Assembly (NCBI GenBank): GCA_021202635.1
Contig: JAJQCQ010000026.1
Location: 1 to 34,573, forward strand
Source: Lachnospiraceae bacterium
GTDB lineage: Bacteria; Bacillota; Clostridia; Lachnospirales; Lachnospiraceae
Direction: 5' to 3'
DNA: 34,573 nucleotides
Shown here: positions 24,352 to 31,883 of the stretch, in pieces
How positions within the stretch are numbered: position 1 is the stretch's first letter
Layout: each line of letters starts with the position of its first letter
Made by a program: the position numbers and the translations under genes
Notes under the pieces: generated by a model
Seen by the model: only the letters and a program-made list of their open reading frames with translations
What the model was told of the DNA's origin: nothing
Databases searched by the model: none

Positions 24352-25605
24352 TCACTCTATGCCCAGCATATCACAAAGAGAAAGCACATAGATCTGACCG
24401 CAGTTCACGACATCCTCAATATCCACATTCTCGTTATAAGAATGGATGCCCTCAGTATTCGCCGGGCCATACTGGATCGTAGGAATGCCCAGCTTACGGT
24501 ACTCCCGGGCGTCAGAGGATGCCCACTGATACCCTGGCTCCACTTTGATTCCCCAGATGGCCTCTGCATTCTTCCGGACACACTCCACGATGGTCTCTGT
24601 CTCCTCTGTGTAGTTGCCCTCGCTGTTCCAGTGCATCTCCCGTTCAATTCCTGTCTCGCCGCTTTCCTCGATGATCTGGCAAAGCATATCCTCGATTTCC
24701 TGATGATCTACCCCGATGGGGAGCCGCACATCCACGGTCGCTTCACAGTAGTCCGGAACCATATTCGGACGGGTTCCCCCGTGAATCACGCCCACATTCG
24801 CGGAAACGTGACTGATGACTTCGCCGGAGCCCGGAACGCCGGTCTTTTCTTCTGCCTGGCGCTTCGATACTGCAAGTGCGTGCATCTGGCTCGGCTTATA
24901 ATGCCCCTCAATCGAGGTCAGCCTGGAGAGCTTATCCAGAATCCTGGACAGCTTCAGGATCGCGTTATCCCCTTTAAATCCAGCCAGGCTTCCATGCGCG
25001 GATTCTCCATGTGCTTTCAGAATGACATGAAGGCCGCCCTTTTGCCCGATTTCAATATTGTCACAGGAGGTAGGCTCCGCAATCAGGCAGGCATTGGCAC
25101 CGTCTGCATAACCATTTTCACACAGCCATTTTGAGCCATATTCTCCTCCGCTCTCCTCGTCCGACACAATGTGCAGACGGATATTTCCCTTCAGCTCCAC
25201 TCCGGATTCTTTGAGAATGCGCATCGCAAACAGCAGTCCGGCCACTCCGGATTTCATGTCTGACGTGCCGCGGCCAAGAATCCGCTTATCCGTAACCGTT
25301 CCGCAGAAGGGATCATAATCCCACTGATTCAGGTCCCCCGCCGGGACTACATCAATATGGCCGTTTAAAATAACACTGAATCCGTCCTCACTCCCCATTT
25401 TTGCCAGAACACAGGGAAATTCCGGGTTTACCCCCACCTCTTCACAGGGGATACCGGAGGCCTCCAGATACTGTTTCACAAAATCAACTACCTGTCGCTG
25501 GCTCCCGGTAGGATTCTCACTGGGAATCTGTATAATATCAGATACCAGCTGAATCAATTCATCCTTTCTTGCCAGCGCTTCCTCACAAAGTTCTGCACGA
25601 GTCAT
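24352..25605 (-). CDS. M20 family ArgE/DapE-type deacylase or dipeptidase
   Basis: The 417-residue cytoplasmic metallohydrolase has LNGHIDVVPAG with the first metal-binding His and Asp, GRGTSDMKSGVAG with the bridging Asp, and SDEESGGEYGS with the catalytic Glu. The dimerisation domain begins near KAHGESAHGSLAG, and a late SSDAREYRKLGIPTIQYGP supplies substrate contacts. ArgE, DapE and related dipeptidases share this layout and cannot be separated by eye; no arginine or lysine pathway gene is adjacent. ATG 25605 has AAGGAG at suitable distance; ATG 25632 upstream does not. It lies 30 bp after the isomerase gene, so the two are probably co-transcribed from the promoter at 26393-26421. Confidence 0.92.
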   Translation of the reverse strand: MTRAELCEEALARKDELIQLVSDIIQIPSENPTGSQRQVVDFVKQYLEASGIPCEEVGVNPEFPCVLAKMGSEDGFSVILNGHIDVVPAGDLNQWDYDPFCGTVTDKRILGRGTSDMKSGVAGLLFAMRILKESGVELKGNIRLHIVSDEESGGEYGSKWLCENGYADGANACLIAEPTSCDNIEIGQKGGLHVILKAHGESAHGSLAGFKGDNAILKLSRILDKLSRLTSIEGHYKPSQMHALAVSKRQAEEKTGVPGSGEVISHVSANVGVIHGGTRPNMVPDYCEATVDVRLPIGVDHQEIEDMLCQIIEESGETGIEREMHWNSEGNYTEETETIVECVRKNAEAIWGIKVEPGYQWASSDAREYRKLGIPTIQYGPANTEGIHSYNENVDIEDVVNCGQIYVLSLCDMLGIE

Positions 25606-25635
25606 TCCATTTGTCTCCTTCCTGATCACCATTGA

Positions 25636-26277
25636 TTACAGTCCGAGAATTTCCTTCACCGCCGCCGCGATCTCTTCGTCCTGGCAGTTTGCGAAAAAGT
25701 ATTCCTGGAATTTTTCACCGCTTAAAGCGCCCTTTACCAGCTCCTGATCCAGCTCCTTTAAAATCTCCGTCAGCGGACGGTAGGTAACGGCCTTTACCTG
25801 ATCCAGAATCTTTTTATTGCGCTGCTCCGGCACCGCGCGCTCCCGCGGATAGCCCTGGCCGCTCTCTTCCACAAAGAGCTTCTCGAAAATGTACTCCAGA
25901 TTCAGATCGCCGCCCCAGCCAAAGCCTTTCGCAAACGGAATCGCAATCGCGTTGCCATCGTTGATCTGTGCGAAGGTATAAGCGTCCAGCGCATCCTCCA
26001 CATGTCCGCAGATCACGCCCGGGAAGGAATTGCAGGCAAGCATCGCGCCCTCACCGGTGCCGCAGCCGGTGATCACATAATCCGCCGCTTTGGAATTCAA
26101 AAGCACCGCCGCGAGAATACCGATCTGCACGTAAGTCAGCTGGCACGCATCCTCCGCCGTGTACATCCCATAGTTAAACACCTCATATCCCATCGGCTCT
26201 ACGACCTTCTTCAGGGAATTACAGATCATCGCGTTCTTCGCGCCCTGGCTGTTCTCATTGATTAATGCAATTTTCAT
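25636..26277 (-). CDS. RpiB/LacA/LacB-family sugar-phosphate isomerase
   Basis: The 213-residue protein shows the family pattern. The active-site Cys is in YVITGCGTGEGAMLACN, followed by GVICGHVEDALDAYTFAQINDGNAIAIP, matching the RpiB stretch that binds phosphate and opens the ring. At 213 residues it is longer than E. coli RpiB (about 150), with a helical C-terminal extension from about residue 150. It should isomerise an aldose-phosphate/ketose-phosphate pair in the cytoplasm. Ribose-5-phosphate or galactose-6-phosphate are the textbook substrates, but the extension argues for caution. A GGAGAG site precedes the start. It is first of a two-gene unit with an M20 enzyme. Confidence 0.88.
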   Translation of the reverse strand: MKIALINENSQGAKNAMICNSLKKVVEPMGYEVFNYGMYTAEDACQLTYVQIGILAAVLLNSKAADYVITGCGTGEGAMLACNSFPGVICGHVEDALDAYTFAQINDGNAIAIPFAKGFGWGGDLNLEYIFEKLFVEESGQGYPRERAVPEQRNKKILDQVKAVTYRPLTEILKELDQELVKGALSGEKFQEYFFANCQDEEIAAAVKEILGL

Positions 26278-26392
26278 TTCGCTCTCTCCTTTTGTTCACC
26301 GGGAAACGAATCCATGTCGTTCCCTGTCACTGCTTCCCGCCGGGCAGACTGCTTTCCTTCAAAAGCGCTCCCGGCAGTGGTTTCCGCTCCTC

Positions 26393-26421
26393 ATTTTAGT
26401 ACATTCCGGATATTCTTGCAA
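26393..26421 (-). promoter_or_regulatory. Promoter for the isomerase-M20 unit
   Basis: On the minus strand, TTGCAA (26421-26416) and TAAAAT (26398-26393) with a 17-bp spacer start just past the GH26 stop codon. The leader that follows (about 110 nt) can form a GCCGGG/CCCGGC hairpin around 26337-26376. Confidence 0.55.
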
Positions 26422-26429
26422 TCCTTTTC

Positions 26430-27395
26430 TTACCGGTTCCACGGCAGCTCCTCATACGAAATCCCATACGGACTGTGATAGTTCGCGAACAGCTGCTTTT
26501 TATCCGTGAACTCCTCCGACGACCCGAATTCATTCGACCAGGTCATGTACCAGCACCAGGGGATCTGCTCCTTCACAATCGCGTCCACATCCGGCTGCGT
26601 GCCGACCTCCGCCAGCGCGCAGATTTTTTCTGTCGGCGTAATCCGAATCAGCTCCCGGTAGCCGTCCGCCTGCGAATGGTGTTCATGCGCCGGCAAATAC
26701 GTATCCCGGGAAATAATATCTACCATATCGTCGCCCGGATATCCCTCGGGAAGCACGGAGTTCCATACCCAGATCAGATGATTCAGACCCTTTTTCTCCG
26801 TAAAATAACGATACATGAACTGATAAAGCTTTTTCGCCAGCTCCGGTCCCCGGCTGCCCCACCAGAACCATGTCCCATCCGACTCATGGAAGGGTCGCCA
26901 CAGCACCGGGATGTTTTCCTCCTGGAACCGGCGCAGATGAACTGCCATCAGGTCCAGGTCACGCAGCATCGCCCGATGCTCCTTTGTGCCTTCGACCAGT
27001 GCCTTTTCCCCGTCAAAGTCTGTATTTTCCGCATAAAAGCTCTTGTCCCTACCGCCCACCGGAGAATACCAGTGCCAGGTCAGGGTCACGATTCCTTTCT
27101 TTCTTCCCCAGTCCAACGCATTCTCGATCGTCCCCAGGTTCTCATAAAGCTCCTTCAGGCAGGCTTCATTGCAGGTATCCCACTGCACATTTCCGGAATA
27201 AGCCAGCAGCTCAAATCCGCAGATCGCAGGGAGCTTTCCCGTCACTTCCTTAATATAATGCAGCTCCTTCGGATCCCTGGTCTGCGTGTGCTGCCCAAGA
27301 AGGACTCCCTTTCCCGCCACCTCATCCAGATACTTCATCAGTGCTGCCGCCTCCGGCGTCGCGTTCGCGTTGCACGGTGTGCTGATTCGACTCAT
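26430..27395 (-). CDS. GH26-family glycoside hydrolase (beta-mannanase type), no signal peptide
   Basis: The 321-residue protein is a single GH26 (beta/alpha)8 domain. The acid/base Glu is in VLWRPFHESDGTWFWWG, the nucleophile Glu is in CALAEVGTQPD, and the motif TLTWHWYSPVGG and late WCWYMTWSNEFG line the cleft. GH26 members cleave beta-1,4-mannans, and some cleave beta-1,3-xylan or glucans. There is no signal peptide, carbohydrate-binding module or cell-wall anchor, so it probably acts on imported manno-oligosaccharides in the cytoplasm. ATG 27395 has AAGGAG; an upstream in-frame extension starting at 27425 has none. It lies upstream of the isomerase unit in the same direction and is divergent from ktrB. 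Confidence 0.92.
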   Translation of the reverse strand: MSRISTPCNANATPEAAALMKYLDEVAGKGVLLGQHTQTRDPKELHYIKEVTGKLPAICGFELLAYSGNVQWDTCNEACLKELYENLGTIENALDWGRKKGIVTLTWHWYSPVGGRDKSFYAENTDFDGEKALVEGTKEHRAMLRDLDLMAVHLRRFQEENIPVLWRPFHESDGTWFWWGSRGPELAKKLYQFMYRYFTEKKGLNHLIWVWNSVLPEGYPGDDMVDIISRDTYLPAHEHHSQADGYRELIRITPTEKICALAEVGTQPDVDAIVKEQIPWCWYMTWSNEFGSSEEFTDKKQLFANYHSPYGISYEELPWNR

Positions 27396-27523
27396 ACGTT
27401 TTCTTCTCCTTTCGCTCAATGCCATTCCGCCCGAAAAGAGGTCCCCCGACTCATCTTCCCAAACGGTATCGGATTCATCTTATCATATTATTGTGAAACA
27501 GTCCAGAACAGCATCTTTATCTA

Positions 27524-27552
27524 TTGACAGCAGCCTGGAAAGATTTTAAAAT
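27524..27552 (+). promoter_or_regulatory. Promoter for ktrB
   Basis: TTGACA (27524-27529) and TAAAAT (27547-27552) are 17 bp apart, a near-consensus sigma-A promoter. The leader of about 65 nt is too short for the c-di-AMP (ydaO-type) riboswitch that controls some Ktr genes. Confidence 0.8.
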
Positions 27553-27624
27553 GGCTTCATCCAAAGCCCCTGTTACGGGCCGTCCACTATTTGTTCTCTA
27601 TTCTCCGGCAATTGCTTCGAAGAA

Positions 27625-29040
27625 ATGGAGCGTACATCACCCAAAGAAAGCAGGCAATGCCCCATGGAATCTTTACGCGATAAATTTCAGGCGCTGCGCG
27701 AAATGCGCCTTTCCCGCACTCTTTCCCGAACCCGGCTGATCATGGGCGGTTTTCTGATCATCATTCTGATCGGCGCCTGTCTTCTGATGCTGCCCTTCTC
27801 TACAAAGAACGGAGAAACGACCACTTTTCTCGGTGCTCTCTTTACAGCGACCTCTTCTACCTGTGTAACCGGCCTGATCGTGTACGACACCTGGTCGCAT
27901 TGGACGATCTTCGGGCAGCTGGTTCTGCTCATCCTGATTCAGATTGGCGGTCTGGGCTTTATTACGATTGGCACTTTCGCCATGATTCTCCTGGGGAAAA
28001 AGATTGGCCTGGCCGGGCGCGAGCTGATCCATGAGAGCCTGAATACGCTGCAGCTGCGCGGCAGCGTGCACCTGGTGCGGCGGATTGTCTGCGGAACACT
28101 GATTTTTGAGGGGACGGGGGCTGTCCTCCTCTCCATCCGATTTGTGCCGCAGATGGGGATTGGAAAGGGGATTTATTACGGAATTTTTCATTCTGTTTCC
28201 GCCTTCTGCAACGCAGGCTTTGACCTGATGGGCTATCAGGAGCCTTATTCCTCGTTCTGCGCATACGCCTCGGATCCACTGGTAAATATTGTCCTGTGTT
28301 CCCTGATTCTGATTGGTGGAATTGGATTTATCGTATGGGAAGATCTGCTGCTCAACCGCTGGCATTGGAAAAAATACAGCCTCCAGACCAATATTGTTCT
28401 CACCGCCACAGCCATTCTGACGGTCGGCGGCACGGCATTGTTTCTTATCTCTGAGCGGAACAATCTTTTTCTCGGAATGAGTGCCGGAGAGCGATTCTGG
28501 CGCGCCCTGTTTTCAGCTGTCACACCGAGGACAGCGGGGTTCAACACGGTCGACACGGCAGCTCTGACCAATGGCAGCAAAATTCTGACCATGTGCCTGA
28601 TGTTTATCGGCGGCAGTCCCGGATCGACGGCCGGCGGTGCCAAAACCACGACGATTGTCGTAATTCTGCTGCACATTCGCGCCTATCTGCTGCACAACCA
28701 GGATCTCACCGTCTTTGGGCGGCGCCTGGCTCCGGATGCGGTCAAGCGAGCCTGTGTGGTCGTATTTATCAACTATTTCCTGGCGCTTGGCGCAATTCTG
28801 ATTCTCCTGATCGGACAGGATCTGCCCCTCGCGGATGTTCTTTTTGAAGCCTTTTCTGCGATCGGCACCGTCGGGATGTCCACCGGCGTCACGCGCGAGC
28901 TAAACACACTCTCGCGCATTGTCATCATGATACTGATGTTCCTCGGAAGGGTCGGCAGCCTGTCATTTGCCATGTCCTTTACCGAGAAAAAACGCCCCGG
29001 AAAGATTCGTTATCCGGAGGCGGAGATCATTGTAGGGTAA
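27625..29040 (+). CDS. ktrB: Potassium/sodium uptake channel subunit, KtrB/TrkH family
   Basis: The 471-residue membrane protein has the four-fold pore repeat of the family. Selectivity-filter turns are seen in SSTCVTGL, SAFCNAGF, TPRTAGFN and IGTVGMST, each with its conserved Gly. The N-terminal span is LIMGGFLIIILIGACLLMLP, and the intramembrane gate region near GGSPGSTAGGAKTT is present. It imports K+, with Na+ coupling in KtrB members, under control of the KtrA ring encoded downstream. The start is uncertain: ATG 27625 and ATG 27664 both have weak ribosome binding sites, and the conserved region begins after both. Confidence 0.93.
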   Translation: MERTSPKESRQCPMESLRDKFQALREMRLSRTLSRTRLIMGGFLIIILIGACLLMLPFSTKNGETTTFLGALFTATSSTCVTGLIVYDTWSHWTIFGQLVLLILIQIGGLGFITIGTFAMILLGKKIGLAGRELIHESLNTLQLRGSVHLVRRIVCGTLIFEGTGAVLLSIRFVPQMGIGKGIYYGIFHSVSAFCNAGFDLMGYQEPYSSFCAYASDPLVNIVLCSLILIGGIGFIVWEDLLLNRWHWKKYSLQTNIVLTATAILTVGGTALFLISERNNLFLGMSAGERFWRALFSAVTPRTAGFNTVDTAALTNGSKILTMCLMFIGGSPGSTAGGAKTTTIVVILLHIRAYLLHNQDLTVFGRRLAPDAVKRACVVVFINYFLALGAILILLIGQDLPLADVLFEAFSAIGTVGMSTGVTRELNTLSRIVIMILMFLGRVGSLSFAMSFTEKKRPGKIRYPEAEIIVG

Positions 29041-29177
29041 AGCGAGAAGACAGTGCAAAATGAGTTAAGGATCTTTCCATGTGTGACAGGCAAAACAGAT
29101 CTGCCGAACATATGCAGAATTACAGAACATGCCGTTGACCAACTATAAAACATTGAGAAAGTAGAGGAAAAACAAGT

Positions 29178-29834
29178 ATGAAATCCATCTTAATTATCGG
29201 ACTTGGAGATTTTGGACACTACCTCTGCCGTGATCTGGCAGGATTGAAAAATGATATCATGGTGGTCGACCAGGACGAAACCGCCATCGAAGACTTGCTG
29301 GATCTGGTGTCCGACAGCCTGATTGCGGACTGCACCCGTGAAAATGTTCTGAAAAAGATCGGTGTCTCTGATTTTGACATCTGTTTTGTCTGCATCAGTG
29401 GCAATTTCCAGAGCAGCCTGGAGATCACCAGCCTGCTGAAAGACCTGGGCGCAAAGTACGTCGTCAGCATGGTGCGCAGCGAGGTACACGCAAAGTTCCT
29501 GCTGCGCAACGGGGCGGATGAGGTCATTCACCCCAACCGCGGCGCGGCCATGCGGGCAGCGGTCAAGTACAACAATGATCACATTTTTGACTACATCGAC
29601 CTGAAGGACGGCTATTCCATCTACGAAATCACGCCTCTGAAAGAATGGGTCGGCCGAACGATTCTCTCGTCCGATATCCGCGCGAGACATGATATGTATA
29701 TCATCGGCATCATCAGCGCGAACGGGCAGACGAACTTCATGCCGGATCCCCAGACCCTCATCCGCGAGGGCGACCACCTCATGGTTCTCGCGCACCGCGA
29801 CACGATCGACCGGATGATGCGGAAGCTGCGGTGA
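29178..29834 (+). CDS. ktrA: Potassium uptake regulatory subunit, KtrA/TrkA family
   Basis: The 218-residue protein has an N-terminal RCK domain with the Rossmann nucleotide-binding loop IIGLGDFGHYLCRDL and the acidic end of strand 2 in VVDQDE. From about residue 135 a C-terminal RCK_C domain runs to the end (ITPLKEWVGRTI, LIREGDHLMVLAH). Single-RCK length (about 220) matches KtrA, not the double TrkA. It forms an octameric ring on the cytoplasmic face of KtrB and gates it with ATP/ADP or NAD(H); the C-terminal domain binds c-di-AMP in some Firmicutes. It lies 137 bp after ktrB with its own GAGG site, and ends at a terminator. Confidence 0.94.
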   Translation: MKSILIIGLGDFGHYLCRDLAGLKNDIMVVDQDETAIEDLLDLVSDSLIADCTRENVLKKIGVSDFDICFVCISGNFQSSLEITSLLKDLGAKYVVSMVRSEVHAKFLLRNGADEVIHPNRGAAMRAAVKYNNDHIFDYIDLKDGYSIYEITPLKEWVGRTILSSDIRARHDMYIIGIISANGQTNFMPDPQTLIREGDHLMVLAHRDTIDRMMRKLR

Positions 29835-29852
29835 AAACGATCGGATAAAGAA

Positions 29853-29883
29853 ACACCCCAGAGGATCACCGGCTCTGGGGTGT
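29853..29883. terminator. Bidirectional terminator between ktrA and the acyltransferase-like gene
   Basis: A perfect 11-bp stem: ACACCCCAGAG (29853-29863) with CTCTGGGGTGT (29873-29883), 9-nt loop. It is followed by ATTTCGTTT on the + strand and TTTCTTTATCC on the minus strand. It lies between two converging genes. Confidence 0.85.
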
Positions 29884-29890
29884 ATTTCGT

Positions 29891-31708
29891 TTATATCCGG
29901 AATTTCTTCCGCATCTCCTGCATGGTTGCCCTCTTCTGAAAGAGAAACAGCCCTGCCAGAGTCAGAAGGCTGATTCCGACACAGAGAATCGACGCATATG
30001 GAATCCGTACAACCCCTGCCAGCATGAGAACCAGCGGGATGAAGCCGAAGGCACAGGCCTGCACCAGATAAAACAGGTATTCCTGCTTCTCCAGGTGCTG
30101 GACTTTGGCAATCACGGGGACGGAGCCAAGCACAACCAGCGCCGCCACCGGAATCAGGAAATCGACCGACCAGCCCCGCCATCGGGTGAAGCGATCCCAG
30201 AGGACGCCGATCACGGAAATCAGAACCAGCAGCCACATCTCATTTTTCAGCAAATTACGCCGCTTCCGGTAGGCGACGACGACCACCAGCCAGGCGGAGC
30301 CAACGCCTGCCGTCACGAACCAGCTCCAGCCGAACTGCCGGCTCATCATCGCATCAATCATGCCGCAAACCACCACTACAGCGATACACAGAAAGGTAAA
30401 AACAGAAAAAAGCGTTTTGCTCTCTTTGGATCGTTCTTTTTTGTAACCCGGAAAATCGTTCTCAAGCTCCTGGTAGGGCACCCCGTCTTTTTTGAGGAGC
30501 CGCATAAAGTTTCTCTGAATACTGTCTGCCGGAAGCTTGGAGGAAATTCCGATCTCCAGCTTTTCTCCATAGGTGCAGGAGCAAAGCTGCATGGTATCCG
30601 TGCTGCAAAAGAGCCGAAAAGTGTCTATGTAGGGAACGTATTCCTCCGGCATACGGATAATGCCGACATTAGAGCAAACAGCAGTGACATTTCTCGACCC
30701 CACATTGGCTCCCGCTGCCAGGGCGAACTGCTTGATGCCCAGCGGCACTGCCCGCAGGACGGGATGCTTCTCCAGGCCGACCCAGGCATTCAGCCGTGCG
30801 GCCAGCCTTTTTTTGTCCAGCTCCCGCTCAAACTGTCCCTTCACGTGAGCAAGCACATCCGCGAGTGTCGTATCCTCCCGGAACTCATATCCCACTTCAA
30901 TCCAGCCCCAGAAATTCGCCATCGACTGAGACGGGAAATAATTGCGCAGATTTACCGGCACCATCAGGACAATCGGTCGATGCTGTCTTCGGTTCACCGG
31001 CACTTCCTCGTGGATCGCAAAAAGCAGCATCGAAGCGATCAGAACGGTGAGTGACACACCATAGCCCCGTGCTTTCGCCAGCATCTCCCGCACCGGAACT
31101 TCGATCTCCGTAATACGCATCTCATCCTGTGCCAGGCGTTCGCCTCTGATCTGTACCGCAAAATGTTTTTTCTCCCGCTCTTTTTCGCCGCGGGCGGAAT
31201 AATACTGGGAAAAACTGTCCTCCTCCTGATCCCTGCCGGTCACCTCTTCGTCCGGCTCCAGTTCCGGGAAACAAACCTCCGGATGCGCGAAGGTCAGATA
31301 ATTTTTGACAAGCTCCTGCAGAAAATGCATCGCGCCCGTGCCGTCCGTCAGCGCATGAAACACTTCAAAATTAATCCGGTTTTCATAATACGAAACCTCA
31401 AACAACAGCGACTTCTGGTCGCGGATGTACAGATTGCTGCAGGGCGGCTTTTCTTCCGGAATCACTGTCGCGCGGATATCCCGCCGCTCCAGATAAAACC
31501 AGAACAGCCCCTTGCGCAACACCGCCTGATACAGAGGATATTTTTCCATCGTCTGATCCAGCGCGCGCTGCAAAAGCTCCGCATCTATCGTCTCATTCAA
31601 TTGACAGTAAAAACGGAAGACGCGATTGTTACTCTCGCCCGCGGCGGCCGGAAAGGCCAGCCCGGCGTTATCCAGTTTTCTCCACTGGGAATATCCAAAT
31701 TCTGCCAT
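29891..31708 (-). CDS. Condensation/CAT-fold acyltransferase-like protein with C-terminal membrane domain
   Basis: The 605-residue protein has two parts. Residues 1 to about 415 look like the two-lobed chloramphenicol-acetyltransferase/condensation fold, as in alcohol acetyltransferases and wax-ester/DGAT-type enzymes. H118-A-L-T-D122-G123 is the catalytic HxxxDG motif, and the second lobe includes VNLRNYFPSQSMANFWGW. Residues from about 428 form six hydrophobic helices, the region I recall as DUF6320. It would transfer an acyl group at the membrane; donor and acceptor are unknown. AGGGGAGG precedes the start. It lies downstream of an HSL-type hydrolase gene in the same direction, 175 bp away across a repeat, suggesting a paired acylation/deacylation module. 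Confidence 0.8.
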   Translation of the reverse strand: MAEFGYSQWRKLDNAGLAFPAAAGESNNRVFRFYCQLNETIDAELLQRALDQTMEKYPLYQAVLRKGLFWFYLERRDIRATVIPEEKPPCSNLYIRDQKSLLFEVSYYENRINFEVFHALTDGTGAMHFLQELVKNYLTFAHPEVCFPELEPDEEVTGRDQEEDSFSQYYSARGEKEREKKHFAVQIRGERLAQDEMRITEIEVPVREMLAKARGYGVSLTVLIASMLLFAIHEEVPVNRRQHRPIVLMVPVNLRNYFPSQSMANFWGWIEVGYEFREDTTLADVLAHVKGQFERELDKKRLAARLNAWVGLEKHPVLRAVPLGIKQFALAAGANVGSRNVTAVCSNVGIIRMPEEYVPYIDTFRLFCSTDTMQLCSCTYGEKLEIGISSKLPADSIQRNFMRLLKKDGVPYQELENDFPGYKKERSKESKTLFSVFTFLCIAVVVVCGMIDAMMSRQFGWSWFVTAGVGSAWLVVVVAYRKRRNLLKNEMWLLVLISVIGVLWDRFTRWRGWSVDFLIPVAALVVLGSVPVIAKVQHLEKQEYLFYLVQACAFGFIPLVLMLAGVVRIPYASILCVGISLLTLAGLFLFQKRATMQEMRKKFRI

Positions 31709-31792
31709 ATCCTCCCCTTATCACTTCACATCCTGATGGAAGCATTCTGAACAGCTGCCACCGATTTTGATTTTGTGTTGCCACTATGTTTT

Positions 31793-31840
31793 CAATCCTG
31801 ACCGCGCAGCAAGTGCGTGGTCGGATTGTGACCAGTAACG
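31793..31840. repeat. Intergenic palindromic repeat, second copy of the 32-bp family
   Basis: The 3' 32 bases (31809-31840) match 11685-11716 at 27 of 32 positions. Here the upstream arm is also present: CAATCC-TGACC from 31793 pairs with GGTC-GGATTG near 31819-31828, leaving a GCAAGTGC-type loop. It lies between the hydrolase and acyltransferase-like genes. Confidence 0.5.
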
Positions 31841-31883
31841 ATTTTATTCTCTTCATGGGCTGCCAATCCCGAACAGGCTGAAA

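Noticed and set aside
26475-27527. 350-codon + strand open frame over the GH26 gene
   Set aside because: It is the antisense shadow of a well-supported GH26 frame; composition is typical of a reverse-complement reading.
27553-27624. c-di-AMP riboswitch upstream of ktrB
   Set aside because: The leader after the promoter is only about 65 nt, too short for that structure, and no conserved core is visible.
29190-30236. 348-codon minus-strand open frame over ktrA
   Set aside because: It covers ktrA in antisense, runs through the bidirectional terminator at 29853-29883 and overlaps the 3' end of the acyltransferase-like gene.
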